Shown here piece by piece: positions 1-7,727 of a DNA stretch of 32,585 nucleotides. How positions within the stretch are numbered: the first letter of the stretch is position 1; each line of letters begins with the position of its first letter. The DNA is from Candidatus Laterigemmans baculatus (GTDB lineage: Bacteria; Planctomycetota; Planctomycetia; Pirellulales; Pirellulaceae): assembly GCF_010367455.1 (NCBI RefSeq), contig NZ_WRPR01000133.1, positions 1 through 32,585 of the forward strand, in the 5' to 3' direction. The notes beneath the pieces were generated by a model. That model was given only the letters and a program-made list of their open reading frames with translations. It ran no database searches and was not told the DNA's origin. The translations under genes were made by a program, and so were the position numbers.

Positions 1-1817
1 CAACTCCCCCACCTTTCCTTCGTGGTTCCCCCGTCTCCCGGTAGTCCTGGGGCTCACGCTCGCGCACATAATCTACGCGAGGACTTAGCCGGGAGAACGA
101 CCACGAATCTCACGAATGGTGGCCACGGAAGGACACGGAAAATCACGGAAAGGAGAGGGACCGCGGATAGCGCGGAGAACGCAGATGAAAGGGGAAGAGC
201 GAGAACCAAGAATCCGCGTTATCGGTGTTATCTGCGGTTCAACTCCCCCACCTTGCCTTCGTGCTCTTCGTGTCCTTCGTGGTTCCCCCGTCTCCCGGTA
301 GTCCTGGGGCTCACGCTCGCGCACATAATCTACGCGAGGACTTAGCCGGGAAAACGATCACGAATGGTACGAATCTCACGAATGGTGGCCACGGAAGGAC
401 ACGAAAAAGCACGAAAAGAAGAGGGACCGCCGATAGCGCGGAGAACGCAGATGAAAGGGGAAGAGCGAGAACCAAGAATCCGCGCTATCGGTGTTATCTG
501 CGGTTCAACTCCCCACCTTTTCCTTCGTGCGCTTCGTGTACTTCGTGGTTCCCCCGTCTCCCGGTAGTCCTGGGGCTCACGCTCGCGCACATAATCTACG
601 CGAGGACTTAGCCGGGGAGACCACCACGAATGGCACGAATCTCACGAATGGTGGCCACGGAAGGACACGAAAAATCACGGAAAGGAGAGGGACCGCGGAT
701 AGCGCGGAGAACGCAGATAAAAGGGGAATTCGAGAACCAATAATCAGCGCTATCGGCGTTATCCGCGGTTCAACTCCCCACCTTTCCTTCGTGGTTCCCC
801 CGTCTTTCGGCAGTCTCGCGAGGCTCACGCTCGCGCACATAATCTATGCGAATACCTAGCCGGGGAGACAACCACGAATGGTACGGATGGTGGCCACGGA
901 AGGACGCGAAAAAGCACGGAAAGGAGAGGGACCGCCGATAGCGCGGAGAACGCAGATGAAAGGGGAAGAGCGAGAACCAAGAATCCGCGCTATCGGTGTT
1001 ATCTGCGGTTCAACTCCCCACCTTTCCTTCGTGCTCTTCGTGCCCTTCGTGGTTCCCCCGTCTCCCGGTAGTCCCTGGGGCTCACGCCCGCGCACATAAT
1101 CTACGCGAGGACTTAGCCGGGAGAACGACCACGAATGGCACGAATGGTGGCCACGGAAGGACACGAAAAAGCACGGAAAGAAGAGGGACCGCCGATAGCG
1201 CGGAGAACGCCGATGAAAGGGGAAGAGCGAGAACCAAGAATCCGCGCTATCGGCGTTATCCGCGGTTCAACTCCCCACCTTTCCTTTGTGGTTCCCCCGT
1301 CTTTCGGCAGTCCCGGGAGGCTCACGCTCGCGCACATAATCTATGCGAATACCTAGCCGGGGAGACAACCACGAATGGCACGAATCTCACGAATGGTGGC
1401 CACGGAAGGACACGGAAAATCACGGAAAGAAGAGGACCGCGGATAGCGCGGAGAACGCAGATGAATGAGGAAGAGCGAGAACCAAGAATCCGCGCTATCG
1501 GCGTTATCTGCGGTTCAACTCCCCACCTTTCCTTCGTGGCCCCCCGTCCTTCGGCAGTCCCGGGAGGCTCACGCTCGCGCACATAATCTATGCGAATACC
1601 TAGCCGGGGAGACAACCACGAATGGCACGAATGGTGGCCACGGAAGGACACGGAAAAACACGGAAAGGAGAGGGACCGCTGATAGCGCGGAGAACGCAGA
1701 TGAAAGGGGAAGAGCGAGAACCAAGAATCCGCGCTATCGGTGTTATCTGCGGTTCAACTCCCCCACCTTTCCTTCGTGCTCTTCGTGTCCTTCGTGGTTC
1801 CCCCGTCTCCCGGTAGT
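1..1817. repeat. Tandem array of ~240-266 bp units made of inverted-repeat modules
   Basis: Each unit begins with caactcccc. Starts are at 1, 240, 506, 771, 1011, 1268, 1516 and 1755, giving unit lengths 239, 266, 265, 240, 257, 248 and 239; the eighth copy breaks off at about 1817, just before the helicase stop. A unit contains in order: a cttcgtg-rich arm with one or three 9-bp modules; a loop of about 80 bp; a cacgaa-rich arm with two or three 9-bp modules complementary to the first arm; and a second fold-back whose arms begin ccgcggatag and end ttatctgcgg. Two loop types occur: A (tcccggtagtcctgggg) in units 1, 2, 3, 5 and the partial 8, and B (ttcggcagtc, tatgcgaatacc) in units 4, 6, 7. 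Short ORFs recur with the period but I do not believe they are genes. The array starts exactly at the window edge and may continue leftward. Confidence 0.95.
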
Positions 1818-1822
1818 TCTCT

Positions 1823-3592
1823 CTACTTCGCGGTGAAGGCTTTGCTCTTCTTCGCTTTGCCTTTGGGCTTCGCCTTGAAAGCCGGCTTGGGGCCGCGGGA
1901 GGGGCGGGACTGGCCGGTGAAGCGGGAAATCCGCAGTTGCTGGCCGGAGACCCACACGCGGCTGAGCGATTTGAAGATTTCGACGGGCATTCCCACCGGG
2001 AGATCGACCAACGTGTGATCGTCGTAGATGTCGATGCGTCCGATCGACTTGCCTTCCAGCCCCGATTCGCCGGCGATCGCTCCGACCAGATTACCGGGCA
2101 TCACGCCATGCTGGCGACCGACTTCCACGCGGTAGCTCTCCATCGCTTCGTTGCTCCGCGAGTTCCGCGGCGAACGCGCGGAGCCGGAAGCAAACCCGCC
2201 GGGTCGAGGTCCGCGGTCAGAGCGGGCTCCGCGGTCCGTGGCGTGGCCTTGGGCGGGGCGGGGCACTTCGCCGACCAACAGCGGTCGCTCGCCATGGGCC
2301 AGCTTGGCTAAGGCCGCGGCGACCCGCACCGGGGGCTGTCCGGTTTCGGCGGCAACCTCGTCGACGATCTCGCCGTACAACTGCAAGTCGTCTTCGGCCA
2401 GGGATGCCAAGATCTGCGACTTGAAGTCGGCAATGCGGCGGCGATTGATGTCCTCGACGCTCGGCAATTCCATCGGCTCGATCGTCTGCCGCGTGGCCCG
2501 CTGGATGGCGGCGGCCGAACCGCGTTCGCGGGGCGTGACCAGCAGGATCGCGGTTCCCTCGCGGCCTGCTCGCCCGGTGCGTCCGATGCGGTGCACGTAG
2601 GCTTCGGCATCACGGGGCAGGTCGTAGTTGATCACGTGGCTCACTCGGTCGACGTCCAGCCCGCGAGCGGCGACGTCGGTGGCGACCAAGATATCGATCC
2701 GGCCCGACTTGAATTGGTCGACCATCCGCTGGCGTTGGGTCTGCGGCATGTCGCCATTGAGCGCCGAGGCGGTGAACCCGCGAGCGGCGAGATTCTCAGC
2801 CAGTTCGACGGTGCCAAGTTTCGTCTTCACGAACACCAGGACTCCGTCGGTCGGTTCCGACTCGAGGATCCGCGCGGTCGCTTCGAACTTGTGATGGAAA
2901 CCGATCGACAGCATCCGCTGCCGGATCGTTTCGGCGCCACTTTGGCGGCCTTCGATCGTCACGGTTTCCGGGTTCCGCAGGTGCTTGTGGGCGATTTCGC
3001 GGATCGCCGGGGGCATCGTCGCCGAGAAGAGTGCCACCTGCCGCTGGGCGGGCGTGTGCTGCAGGATCCAGTCGACATCTTCGACGAAGCCCATCTTGAG
3101 CATCTCGTCGGCCTCGTCGAGGACCAGCGAAGTAATGGTTTCCAGCTTGAGCGTGCCACGGCGGAGGTGGTCCATCACCCGCCCGGGCGTGCCCACGACG
3201 ATTTGGGCGCCGCGGCGGAGGGCGACGATCTGGGGATCATAGGAGGCGCCGCCGAAAATCGGCACGACGTTCAATCCCTGCATGCCCGCGCCAAACTTCT
3301 TGAACTCCTCGGCCACCTGCAGCGCCAACTCGCGGGTCGGTGCCAGGACGAGCACCTGCGGCTCGCGTCGGCTGAGGTCGAGCCGCGAGAGCATCGGGAG
3401 GGCGAAGGCGGCCGTCTTGCCCGTGCCGGTCTGGGCTTGGCCGAGCACATCGCGGCCACTCAGCAGATGGGGAATGGTCCCCGCCTGGATCGGGGTGGGA
3501 TTCTCGTAGCCGGCATCACGGAGCGCCGCTTGGACGAGCGGAGCCAGTTCGAGCGAAGCAAACGAAGGGGTCGACAAATGCGATTTAGACAT
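1823..3592 (-). CDS. deaD: DEAD-box ATP-dependent RNA helicase (DeaD/CsdA/DbpA-like)
   Basis: 589 aa. RNA helicase that remodels RNA duplexes; relatives act in ribosome assembly and RNA decay, often in the cold. Motifs in order: Q-motif region (residues 11-41), motif I AQTGTGKT (53-60), Ia PTRELALQ (85-92), Ib TPGRVMD (135-141), II DEAD (159-162), III SAT (190-192), V ARGLDV (309-314), VI HRIGRTGR (334-341). A basic Gly/Arg/Ser linker (about 450-480) leads to a DbpA-type RNA-binding domain (about 487-557) and a Lys-rich tail. I chose the ATG at 3592 because GGAAG lies just upstream and the Q motif follows at once; an in-frame ATG at 3634 would add 14 residues with no homology signal. It lies downstream of the cold-shock gene on the same strand, separated by 327 bp with two terminator-like hairpins, so it probably has its own controlled leader. 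The symbol reflects family, not proven orthology. Confidence 0.96.
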   Translation of the reverse strand: MSKSHLSTPSFASLELAPLVQAALRDAGYENPTPIQAGTIPHLLSGRDVLGQAQTGTGKTAAFALPMLSRLDLSRREPQVLVLAPTRELALQVAEEFKKFGAGMQGLNVVPIFGGASYDPQIVALRRGAQIVVGTPGRVMDHLRRGTLKLETITSLVLDEADEMLKMGFVEDVDWILQHTPAQRQVALFSATMPPAIREIAHKHLRNPETVTIEGRQSGAETIRQRMLSIGFHHKFEATARILESEPTDGVLVFVKTKLGTVELAENLAARGFTASALNGDMPQTQRQRMVDQFKSGRIDILVATDVAARGLDVDRVSHVINYDLPRDAEAYVHRIGRTGRAGREGTAILLVTPRERGSAAAIQRATRQTIEPMELPSVEDINRRRIADFKSQILASLAEDDLQLYGEIVDEVAAETGQPPVRVAAALAKLAHGERPLLVGEVPRPAQGHATDRGARSDRGPRPGGFASGSARSPRNSRSNEAMESYRVEVGRQHGVMPGNLVGAIAGESGLEGKSIGRIDIYDDHTLVDLPVGMPVEIFKSLSRVWVSGQQLRISRFTGQSRPSRGPKPAFKAKPKGKAKKSKAFTAK

Positions 3593-3644
3593 ACAGCTTC
3601 CGTACGATCGGAGCACAAAACTCCGAGAGGGCATTGAACTAGAG

Positions 3645-3709
3645 ACGTTGGAAAATCAAAAGCGTTGAAAATTTCGGAGGGTTACAAACATGGCCCTTCG
3701 AAAAACGCT
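3645..3709 (-). promoter_or_regulatory. Leader hairpin / possible attenuator upstream of the helicase
   Basis: Read on the minus strand, an arm containing agcgt...ttcgaaggg pairs with ccctccgaaa...aacgct around a loop of about 12 nt (arms at 3661-3681 and 3691-3709, with minor mismatches), and is followed by a U-rich run (tttgatttt). This is the shape of an intrinsic terminator placed 70-120 nt before the helicase start codon. It could be an attenuator or a cold-responsive leader structure; I infer the role from position and shape only. Confidence 0.4.
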
Positions 3710-3850
3710 GTTTTCGCTCGCCTGCTTTGTCCCGTTCCCTCGACGGTTCGCTCCCCATCCGGAGCTCAGCTTCTCGCGCTGCCGCCGCTCATCCTTACTC
3801 GATCCGCAAAACCGCTCGCCTGGCTAACGACCGCCGCGAACGGTGTTGGC

Positions 3851-3884
3851 AAAAAAAGAACTCCGACGTTTCACCGCCGGAGTT
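3851..3884 (-). terminator. Intrinsic terminator of the cold-shock gene
   Basis: On the minus strand aactccg (3878-3884) pairs with cggagtt (3859-3865) and is followed by c and seven T (3851-3857). It lies 36 bp past the stop codon of the cold-shock gene, the expected position for its Rho-independent terminator. Confidence 0.75.
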
Positions 3885-3919
3885 TCAGATTCCGTAGCGT
3901 TCAGAGGAACGCCCCCAAA

Positions 3920-4117
3920 TTAGACGGGGCGAACGTTCTCGGCGCGAGGACCCTTGGGGCCTTGTCCGGGATTGTATTCCACGGTCTGCCCTTCACGAAG
4001 CTCTTCGTACCGGACGCCTTCGAGATTCGACATGTGGAAGAACAGGTCGGGCCCGTTTCCAGTGTCGATGAATCCGAAACCTTTGTCCGTCAATCGCTTG
4101 ATCGTACCTTCAGCCAT
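3920..4117 (-). CDS. Cold-shock domain protein (CspA family)
   Basis: 65 aa, the normal CspA length. These single OB-fold proteins bind single-stranded RNA or DNA and act as RNA chaperones. RNP1 is KGFGFI (residues 12-17) and RNP2 is the variant LFFHMS (25-30), where VFVHFS is usual, so the aromatic binding surface is largely kept. The C-terminal EGQTVEYNPGQGPKGPRAENV is typical except that Tyr replaces Phe. A clear terminator follows at 3851-3884, and the RNA helicase lies next downstream on the same strand; pairing of a cold-shock protein with a DEAD-box helicase fits an RNA-structure or cold-adaptation role. It is divergent from the gene at 4332, with a 214-bp shared upstream region in which I could not fix a promoter. 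Confidence 0.95.
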   Translation of the reverse strand: MAEGTIKRLTDKGFGFIDTGNGPDLFFHMSNLEGVRYEELREGQTVEYNPGQGPKGPRAENVRPV

Positions 4118-4331
4118 TACTTACTTCTTACTTCTTCAAAACTTTGTTCGCCCAACGAGGTCAAAAGGTGGGCAATGTTCGAGACCTCGAGCCCGAATTC
4201 TACCGGTGCCGCCCCCCACGTCAAAGGAGAAATTGCTCGAATCGCTCGGTAATGGGAAAATAGTTCTCCCGCCCACCCTATCTTCCGCCCGCCGAGACCC
4301 GCCCCATCCCTGTTCCCCCTGGAGTCGATCC

Positions 4332-5066
4332 GTGGACCAACACACCCTGCTTCAGCGCTGCCAGCAAATCGCTGGTCAAAGCGGGACCGCCGCCCCCGCT
4401 GATTTCGCCGCCCAAGCTGGTAGCGCTACTTGGACGGCGGACGACGCGATCGGCTTTTTCCAGGCTTTCCGCCCCGATGGCGTGGGGCTCGGCAAAGTCT
4501 TCGAAGGGGTCCCGCACGGAGAGGAATTGCTCGCGCGGCTCCATCAGGTCTTCGCGGCCAGCGGAAGCGGAGCCCGCGGCGACGGGATGCGCGACGCTTA
4601 CTTCGTGGTCCGGCAGCCAGCCAACTTACCGCCGCAGCGAGTTGAAGCGGCGGGGCGCCAGTGGCTCGCGAACCTCGCGGAGCTGGATCAGCAGATCGGC
4701 AGCGGCGAGCTTCGCGAGCTGCTCGAACCGCTGCCGCGGATTCGCGTCCTGGTCGGCAACCCCCCCAAGCACCCTCGCGACCCGGCGGAGCGGTCGCGGT
4801 TGCTGCTGGCGATCAACGCCTTTTCCGAACGGTTCGTTGGGCCCTTACGCCCGAGCGGCGACGCAGCGCTCGGGCTCCGCCAAGCCTACTACTACATCGC
4901 CTGCGACGCCTATCTTCGAGACCACCTGCTGTGGCCACTGTACCGCCAGGTGACGGGGATGAGCGATCCGCACGAGCCCTATTTCCAGCTCTGGGAACAC
5001 GGCATCAAGTTCCGCATCTTCAACGATGAAGAGATCGACTTTTACATTCCCCGTTCGTCGCCCTAG
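4332..5066 (+). CDS. Unrecognised protein, 244 aa
   Basis: I do not recognise this family. The open frame extends upstream without a good start; I chose the GTG at 4332 because upstream in-frame sequence runs antisense through the cold-shock gene and reads as low-quality protein. The product looks soluble and helical with no signal peptide or membrane segment. Noticeable parts are WTADDAIGFFQAFRPDGVG near residues 36-54, GDGMRDAYFVVRQP in the middle, a Tyr-rich LRQAYYYIACDAYLRDHLLW, and the end WEHGIKFRIFNDEEIDFYIP. Its coherent composition and codon use make it a real gene, perhaps a lineage-restricted conserved hypothetical. Its TAG stop lies inside the end of the palindromic element at 5062-5170. 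Confidence 0.75.
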   Translation: MDQHTLLQRCQQIAGQSGTAAPADFAAQAGSATWTADDAIGFFQAFRPDGVGLGKVFEGVPHGEELLARLHQVFAASGSGARGDGMRDAYFVVRQPANLPPQRVEAAGRQWLANLAELDQQIGSGELRELLEPLPRIRVLVGNPPKHPRDPAERSRLLLAINAFSERFVGPLRPSGDAALGLRQAYYYIACDAYLRDHLLWPLYRQVTGMSDPHEPYFQLWEHGIKFRIFNDEEIDFYIPRSSP

Positions 5067-5170
5067 TCGCTTTTCGCTCCCATAGTCGCCTTTCGCTCCG
5101 CGAAAGTAGCGGGCGCTCCTGCGCTACTTTCGCGGAGCGAAAGGCGACTATGGCGACTATGGCGACTAGG
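5062..5170. repeat. Palindromic element between convergent genes (copy 1)
   Basis: Perfect 32-bp arms (5080-5111 and 5122-5153) flank a 10-nt loop; the arms contain tagtcgcctttcgctccgcg and its complement. The right side continues as three tandem 9-mers, ggcgactat, ggcgactat, ggcgactag (5143-5169). The outer ends cctagtcgc (5062-5070) and gcgactagg (5162-5170) are also reverse complements. Both flanking genes stop inside it. A near copy lies at 25472-25541, again between convergent genes. It probably acts as a bidirectional terminator or is a REP/MITE-like dispersed element. Confidence 0.9.
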
Positions 5171-5672
5171 GGATTTTGGCTTCGAGGCTGGCGAAGAGGT
5201 CGGCCTTGGCCTGGGCGTAGCGCGCCGGATCCCCCTCGCTCCGCTTCCACAGCTCGACCTTGCCTTCCTCGAACCGCACGGCCTCCTCGGCGTTGCTCCG
5301 CAGCCAGTCGCGAAGCGTCAACACGCGGCGACGGAACGCAGAATCGGCGGAAGCTAGGTAGACATGATGGGTCGGCTCGCCATGCCGCGGCTTGGCCAAC
5401 AACTTCACTTCGTCCGCCCATGCCGGATCCCGAGCGACGCTGAAGTTCAGCCCCCGCAGCCTCTGGATCGCCTCGTCGACGGCCGCCAGATTCTCGACCG
5501 ACGCGACCACGTCGACGATCGGTCGAGCGACGAGTCCCGAGATGGCGGTGCTGCCAATGTGAGCGACATCGGTGACCCATCCTTCGCACGAGTGGAGGAT
5601 GTTCGAACGCGTCTGCTCGAACTCCTGCCGCCAGCGCGGATCGTAATGCATCAGCCTGACGATGTCCTGCAA
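5166..5672 (-). CDS. GrpB family protein (UPF0157, nucleotidyltransferase-like)
   Basis: 168 aa, the usual length for the GrpB/UPF0157 family (nucleotidyltransferase fold, role poorly known). Family marks are YDPRWRQEFEQ (residues 10-20), HIGSTAISGLVARPIVDVV (38-56, normally HIGSTAVPGLxAKPxIDI), a THHVYL segment, RDWLRSN, and a C-terminal Y-x-x-A-K-A-D-L pattern. HIGST and the Asp of PIVDVV match the nucleotide-binding region of the fold. The usual Pro of the V/I-P-G-L motif is Ser here. Convergent with the gene ending at 5066; its last codons and stop are formed by the palindromic element. No strong Shine-Dalgarno sequence is visible before the ATG at 5672. Confidence 0.88.
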   Translation of the reverse strand: MQDIVRLMHYDPRWRQEFEQTRSNILHSCEGWVTDVAHIGSTAISGLVARPIVDVVASVENLAAVDEAIQRLRGLNFSVARDPAWADEVKLLAKPRHGEPTHHVYLASADSAFRRRVLTLRDWLRSNAEEAVRFEEGKVELWKRSEGDPARYAQAKADLFASLEAKIP

Positions 5673-5750
5673 TGTTGCCCTCGCGAGCTTCGAAATTTCC
5701 GCTGCCGAACCCGCGGCTAGCGCTGTCGGCTCAAGGTTTTCTGACAGAGC

Positions 5751-5771
5751 CCCCCCTCCACGGGAGGAGGG
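5751..5771 (-). terminator. Possible terminator hairpin after the SHD1 protein gene
   Basis: cctcc and ggagg pair around acg, extended by a ccc/ggg outer stem after one mismatch. It lies 31 bp past the stop of the minus-strand gene ending at 5802. There is no clear U-tract, so the role is uncertain. Confidence 0.3.
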
Positions 5772-5801
5772 CGGGCCTGAACAGGAGTCTTCCGAAAGGA
5801 A

Positions 5802-7355
5802 CTAGCGGGCGGCGAACAGATCCGCGTCGCCCGCGGCGTTACGGATGATCTCGGCGACGTACGCGGCATCCGCCACGCTCAGCCGCCGAAATTCGACCGT
5901 GCACGTGCGACCGTTGCTCTTGAGCAACCGCACATGCGTCTCGGTGACCGCCAGCAGACGCCCTTCGACGGAGAAAGTGCCGGTGTTATCGACCCACGTC
6001 CGCAACTCTCCAGCGGCGAGCTCGCCGGCTGCGGGCTGGGTCCGCGAAACGGTCGCCGCGGGCACGGCCGCCGGTGCCGCTTCGTAGCCGCCGAGCGTCG
6101 GCTCGCCGAACAGATCATCGAACAGCGACTTCTTCTCCGCCGGCTCTTCCTTCTCTTCGGCCGAAGTCGGATTGCCGAAGATGTCCTCGAACGACTCGGC
6201 TTCCGCCGCATCCCCAGCGGCCGGTTCTGCGTCGGCAGCTTCTTCGCTGGCAGCTTCTTCGTCGGCGGCTTCTTCGTCGGCGGCTTCGACTGGCTCAGCC
6301 GCGGCGGGCGCTTCGTCAGCGGCTTCCTCGTCAGCGGCTTCGGCCGCGTCGGGGGTCGCATCGCCGAGCCCACCGAACAACTCGTTGAACGTCGCATCGT
6401 CGGCCGCAGCCGCATCGTCAGCCGGAGTCGCGTTCTCAGCCGGGGCCGCATCGTCGGCCGGAGCGTCGAGGGCGTCAAACAAGTCCATCTCCGCGTCTTC
6501 GGCCGGAGCGTCTTCGGCCGGAGCTTCGGGAAGATCGAACGGCGAGGGAGCTGGTTCCGCCTCGGCCGGAGGGGCGGGTTCGTCGGCCGGAGCCGGTTCA
6601 TCGAAGGGTGACGGGGCGGGTTCGTCGGCCGGGGCGGGCTCGTCGAAGGGCGAGGGGGCGGGTGCCGGCTCGGCCGGGGCGGGCTCATCGAAGGGCGAGG
6701 GGGCGGGCGCCGGCTCGGCCGGAGGAGCAGGCTCAGCCGGCTCGGGCTCGGCCGGAAGTGCCGGTTCAGCAGGAGCCGGCTCGGCGGGGGCGGGTTCAGC
6801 GGGGGCGGGTTCAGCAGGAGAGGGCTCGGCGGGGGCGGCGTCGCTCGGCGAGACGGCAGGCGGGGCGGGTTCGGGTTCCGCCGCGGCTTCCGGTTCGTCG
6901 CTGATCAGCGGGGCGCCGGGCTCGGCTGCGGGGGGAACGAGGACCGATTCCGGCGCGCCGCTCGGGGTACCGTAGGCGGGCTGACCATAGCCTTGGGATT
7001 GTCCATCGTCGTAGCTCTCCATCACCTGGCCTTCGATCACCTGGCCTTCGATCACCTGGCCTTCCATCATGTGGCCTTCGATCAGGTGGCCATCGACCAC
7101 TGGGCCAGCGACGGCGTCACCACAGCAGGAAGGCTCGACCGGTGGGGGGCAGGAGGAGACCGGCGGGCAGACGATCGGTTGGCAGGCGATCGGCTGGCAG
7201 GGCAGGGGGGGACAGACGGAAACGCCGCACCCGGCACCGTTCGCACGCCCGGCTCGATGGAGCAGCCAACCGGCCGAGACGGGACCGACGGTCGTGGTGG
7301 TGGTCAGAGCGGCAACGAGCGCCGCGCGGAGGCTGTAGCGAAGTCGTCGTGTCAT
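5802..7355 (-). CDS. Secreted Pro/Glu/Ala-rich protein with C-terminal SHD1 domain
   Basis: 517 aa. The ATG at 7355 starts a clear signal peptide (MTRRLRYSLRAALVAALT..., Ala-Gly cleavage near residue 28) and has GGAGG upstream; a longer frame to 7559 has no such sense. After the signal come a Cys-rich stretch (CPPLPCQPIACQPIVCPP), a run of five short repeats of the type VIEGQ, and a long low-complexity spacer of PAEPAPAEPA and PSPFDEPAPA repeats passing into an acidic AADEEAADE region. Spaced within it are hydrophobic motifs: DLFDALD, NELFGGLGD, FEDIFGN, LFDDLFGEP. The last 66 residues (RTWVDNTGTFSVEGRLL...TVEFRRLSVADAAYV) match the SLA1 homology domain 1 (SHD1) found in many planctomycete exported proteins. 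A binding or scaffold role at the cell envelope is inference. Divergent from the kinase at 7728. Confidence 0.85.
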   Translation of the reverse strand: MTRRLRYSLRAALVAALTTTTTVGPVSAGWLLHRAGRANGAGCGVSVCPPLPCQPIACQPIVCPPVSSCPPPVEPSCCGDAVAGPVVDGHLIEGHMMEGQVIEGQVIEGQVMESYDDGQSQGYGQPAYGTPSGAPESVLVPPAAEPGAPLISDEPEAAAEPEPAPPAVSPSDAAPAEPSPAEPAPAEPAPAEPAPAEPALPAEPEPAEPAPPAEPAPAPSPFDEPAPAEPAPAPSPFDEPAPADEPAPSPFDEPAPADEPAPPAEAEPAPSPFDLPEAPAEDAPAEDAEMDLFDALDAPADDAAPAENATPADDAAAADDATFNELFGGLGDATPDAAEAADEEAADEAPAAAEPVEAADEEAADEEAASEEAADAEPAAGDAAEAESFEDIFGNPTSAEEKEEPAEKKSLFDDLFGEPTLGGYEAAPAAVPAATVSRTQPAAGELAAGELRTWVDNTGTFSVEGRLLAVTETHVRLLKSNGRTCTVEFRRLSVADAAYVAEIIRNAAGDADLFAAR

Positions 7356-7727
7356 GGTTGGTTTCGTCCCTCCGCTCCGCCCGAAGGCGAGCAGATCGCG
7401 GAATGAATGGAGAGAGAGGTCAAGACAAGCACCCTCGCACTGCGAAGCGCTCTTCACCTTAGATGTGCGGATAGCCACAAGCAAGCAAACGGGAGGTCTC
7501 TGCGGATCAAGGTCGGCACGCGCCGCGTGCCACTGCGGCCGCCGAGAAGAAATGAGCATCAGGCGAGCGATCCGGATTGCAGCGACTTTTCCACCGGAAG
7601 CGACTTTCGCGGAAAAGCGGCCCGTTCCGAGCTTGGGAAACTCTCGGCGGCCTGCGATACTCGGGGAGACTGCCGGCGAGGGTTCTCCGGCGGCGTGGGT
7701 AGGCGAGGTTCCCAGCGGAAAGAGTCG
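7356..7727. other. Divergent intergenic region, SHD1 protein / sensor kinase
   Basis: 372 bp with no convincing gene. It should hold promoters for both divergent genes, but I cannot assign -35/-10 boxes with confidence. cttttcc (7586-7592) and ggaaaag (7611-7617) form a 7-bp inverted repeat overlapping two direct copies of agcgacttt (7581-7589 and 7599-7607), a possible operator about 110-150 bp before the kinase start. Confidence 0.4.

Noticed and set aside
1-1817. CRISPR array
   Set aside because: Units are ~250 bp with no short direct repeat and unique spacer pattern, and no cas genes are near.
22-1836. Many overlapping ORFs on both strands in the repeat array
   Set aside because: They recur with the repeat period, shift frame between units and have no ribosome sites or family resemblance. 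They reflect stop-poor GC-rich repeats.
2591-3637. 348-aa ORF antisense to the helicase
   Set aside because: Full overlap with a gene carrying all helicase motifs; composition is typical of a GC-rich shadow frame.
3665-4252. 195-aa plus-strand ORF over the cold-shock gene
   Set aside because: It reads antisense through a well-defined CspA gene and its terminator.
6172-6975. 267-aa Ser/Ala/Gly-repeat ORF antisense to the SHD1 gene
   Set aside because: It is the complement of the PAEPA/EEA codon repeats; the other strand has a signal peptide and a recognised domain.
7356-7559. 68-residue N-terminal extension of the SHD1 protein
   Set aside because: It would bury a clear signal peptide inside the protein; ATG 7355 is preceded by GGAGG.
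7407-7727. 107-residue N-terminal extension of the sensor kinase
   Set aside because: Arg/Ser-rich, no membrane segment or homology; the ATG at 7728 has a good ribosome site and starts just before TM1.
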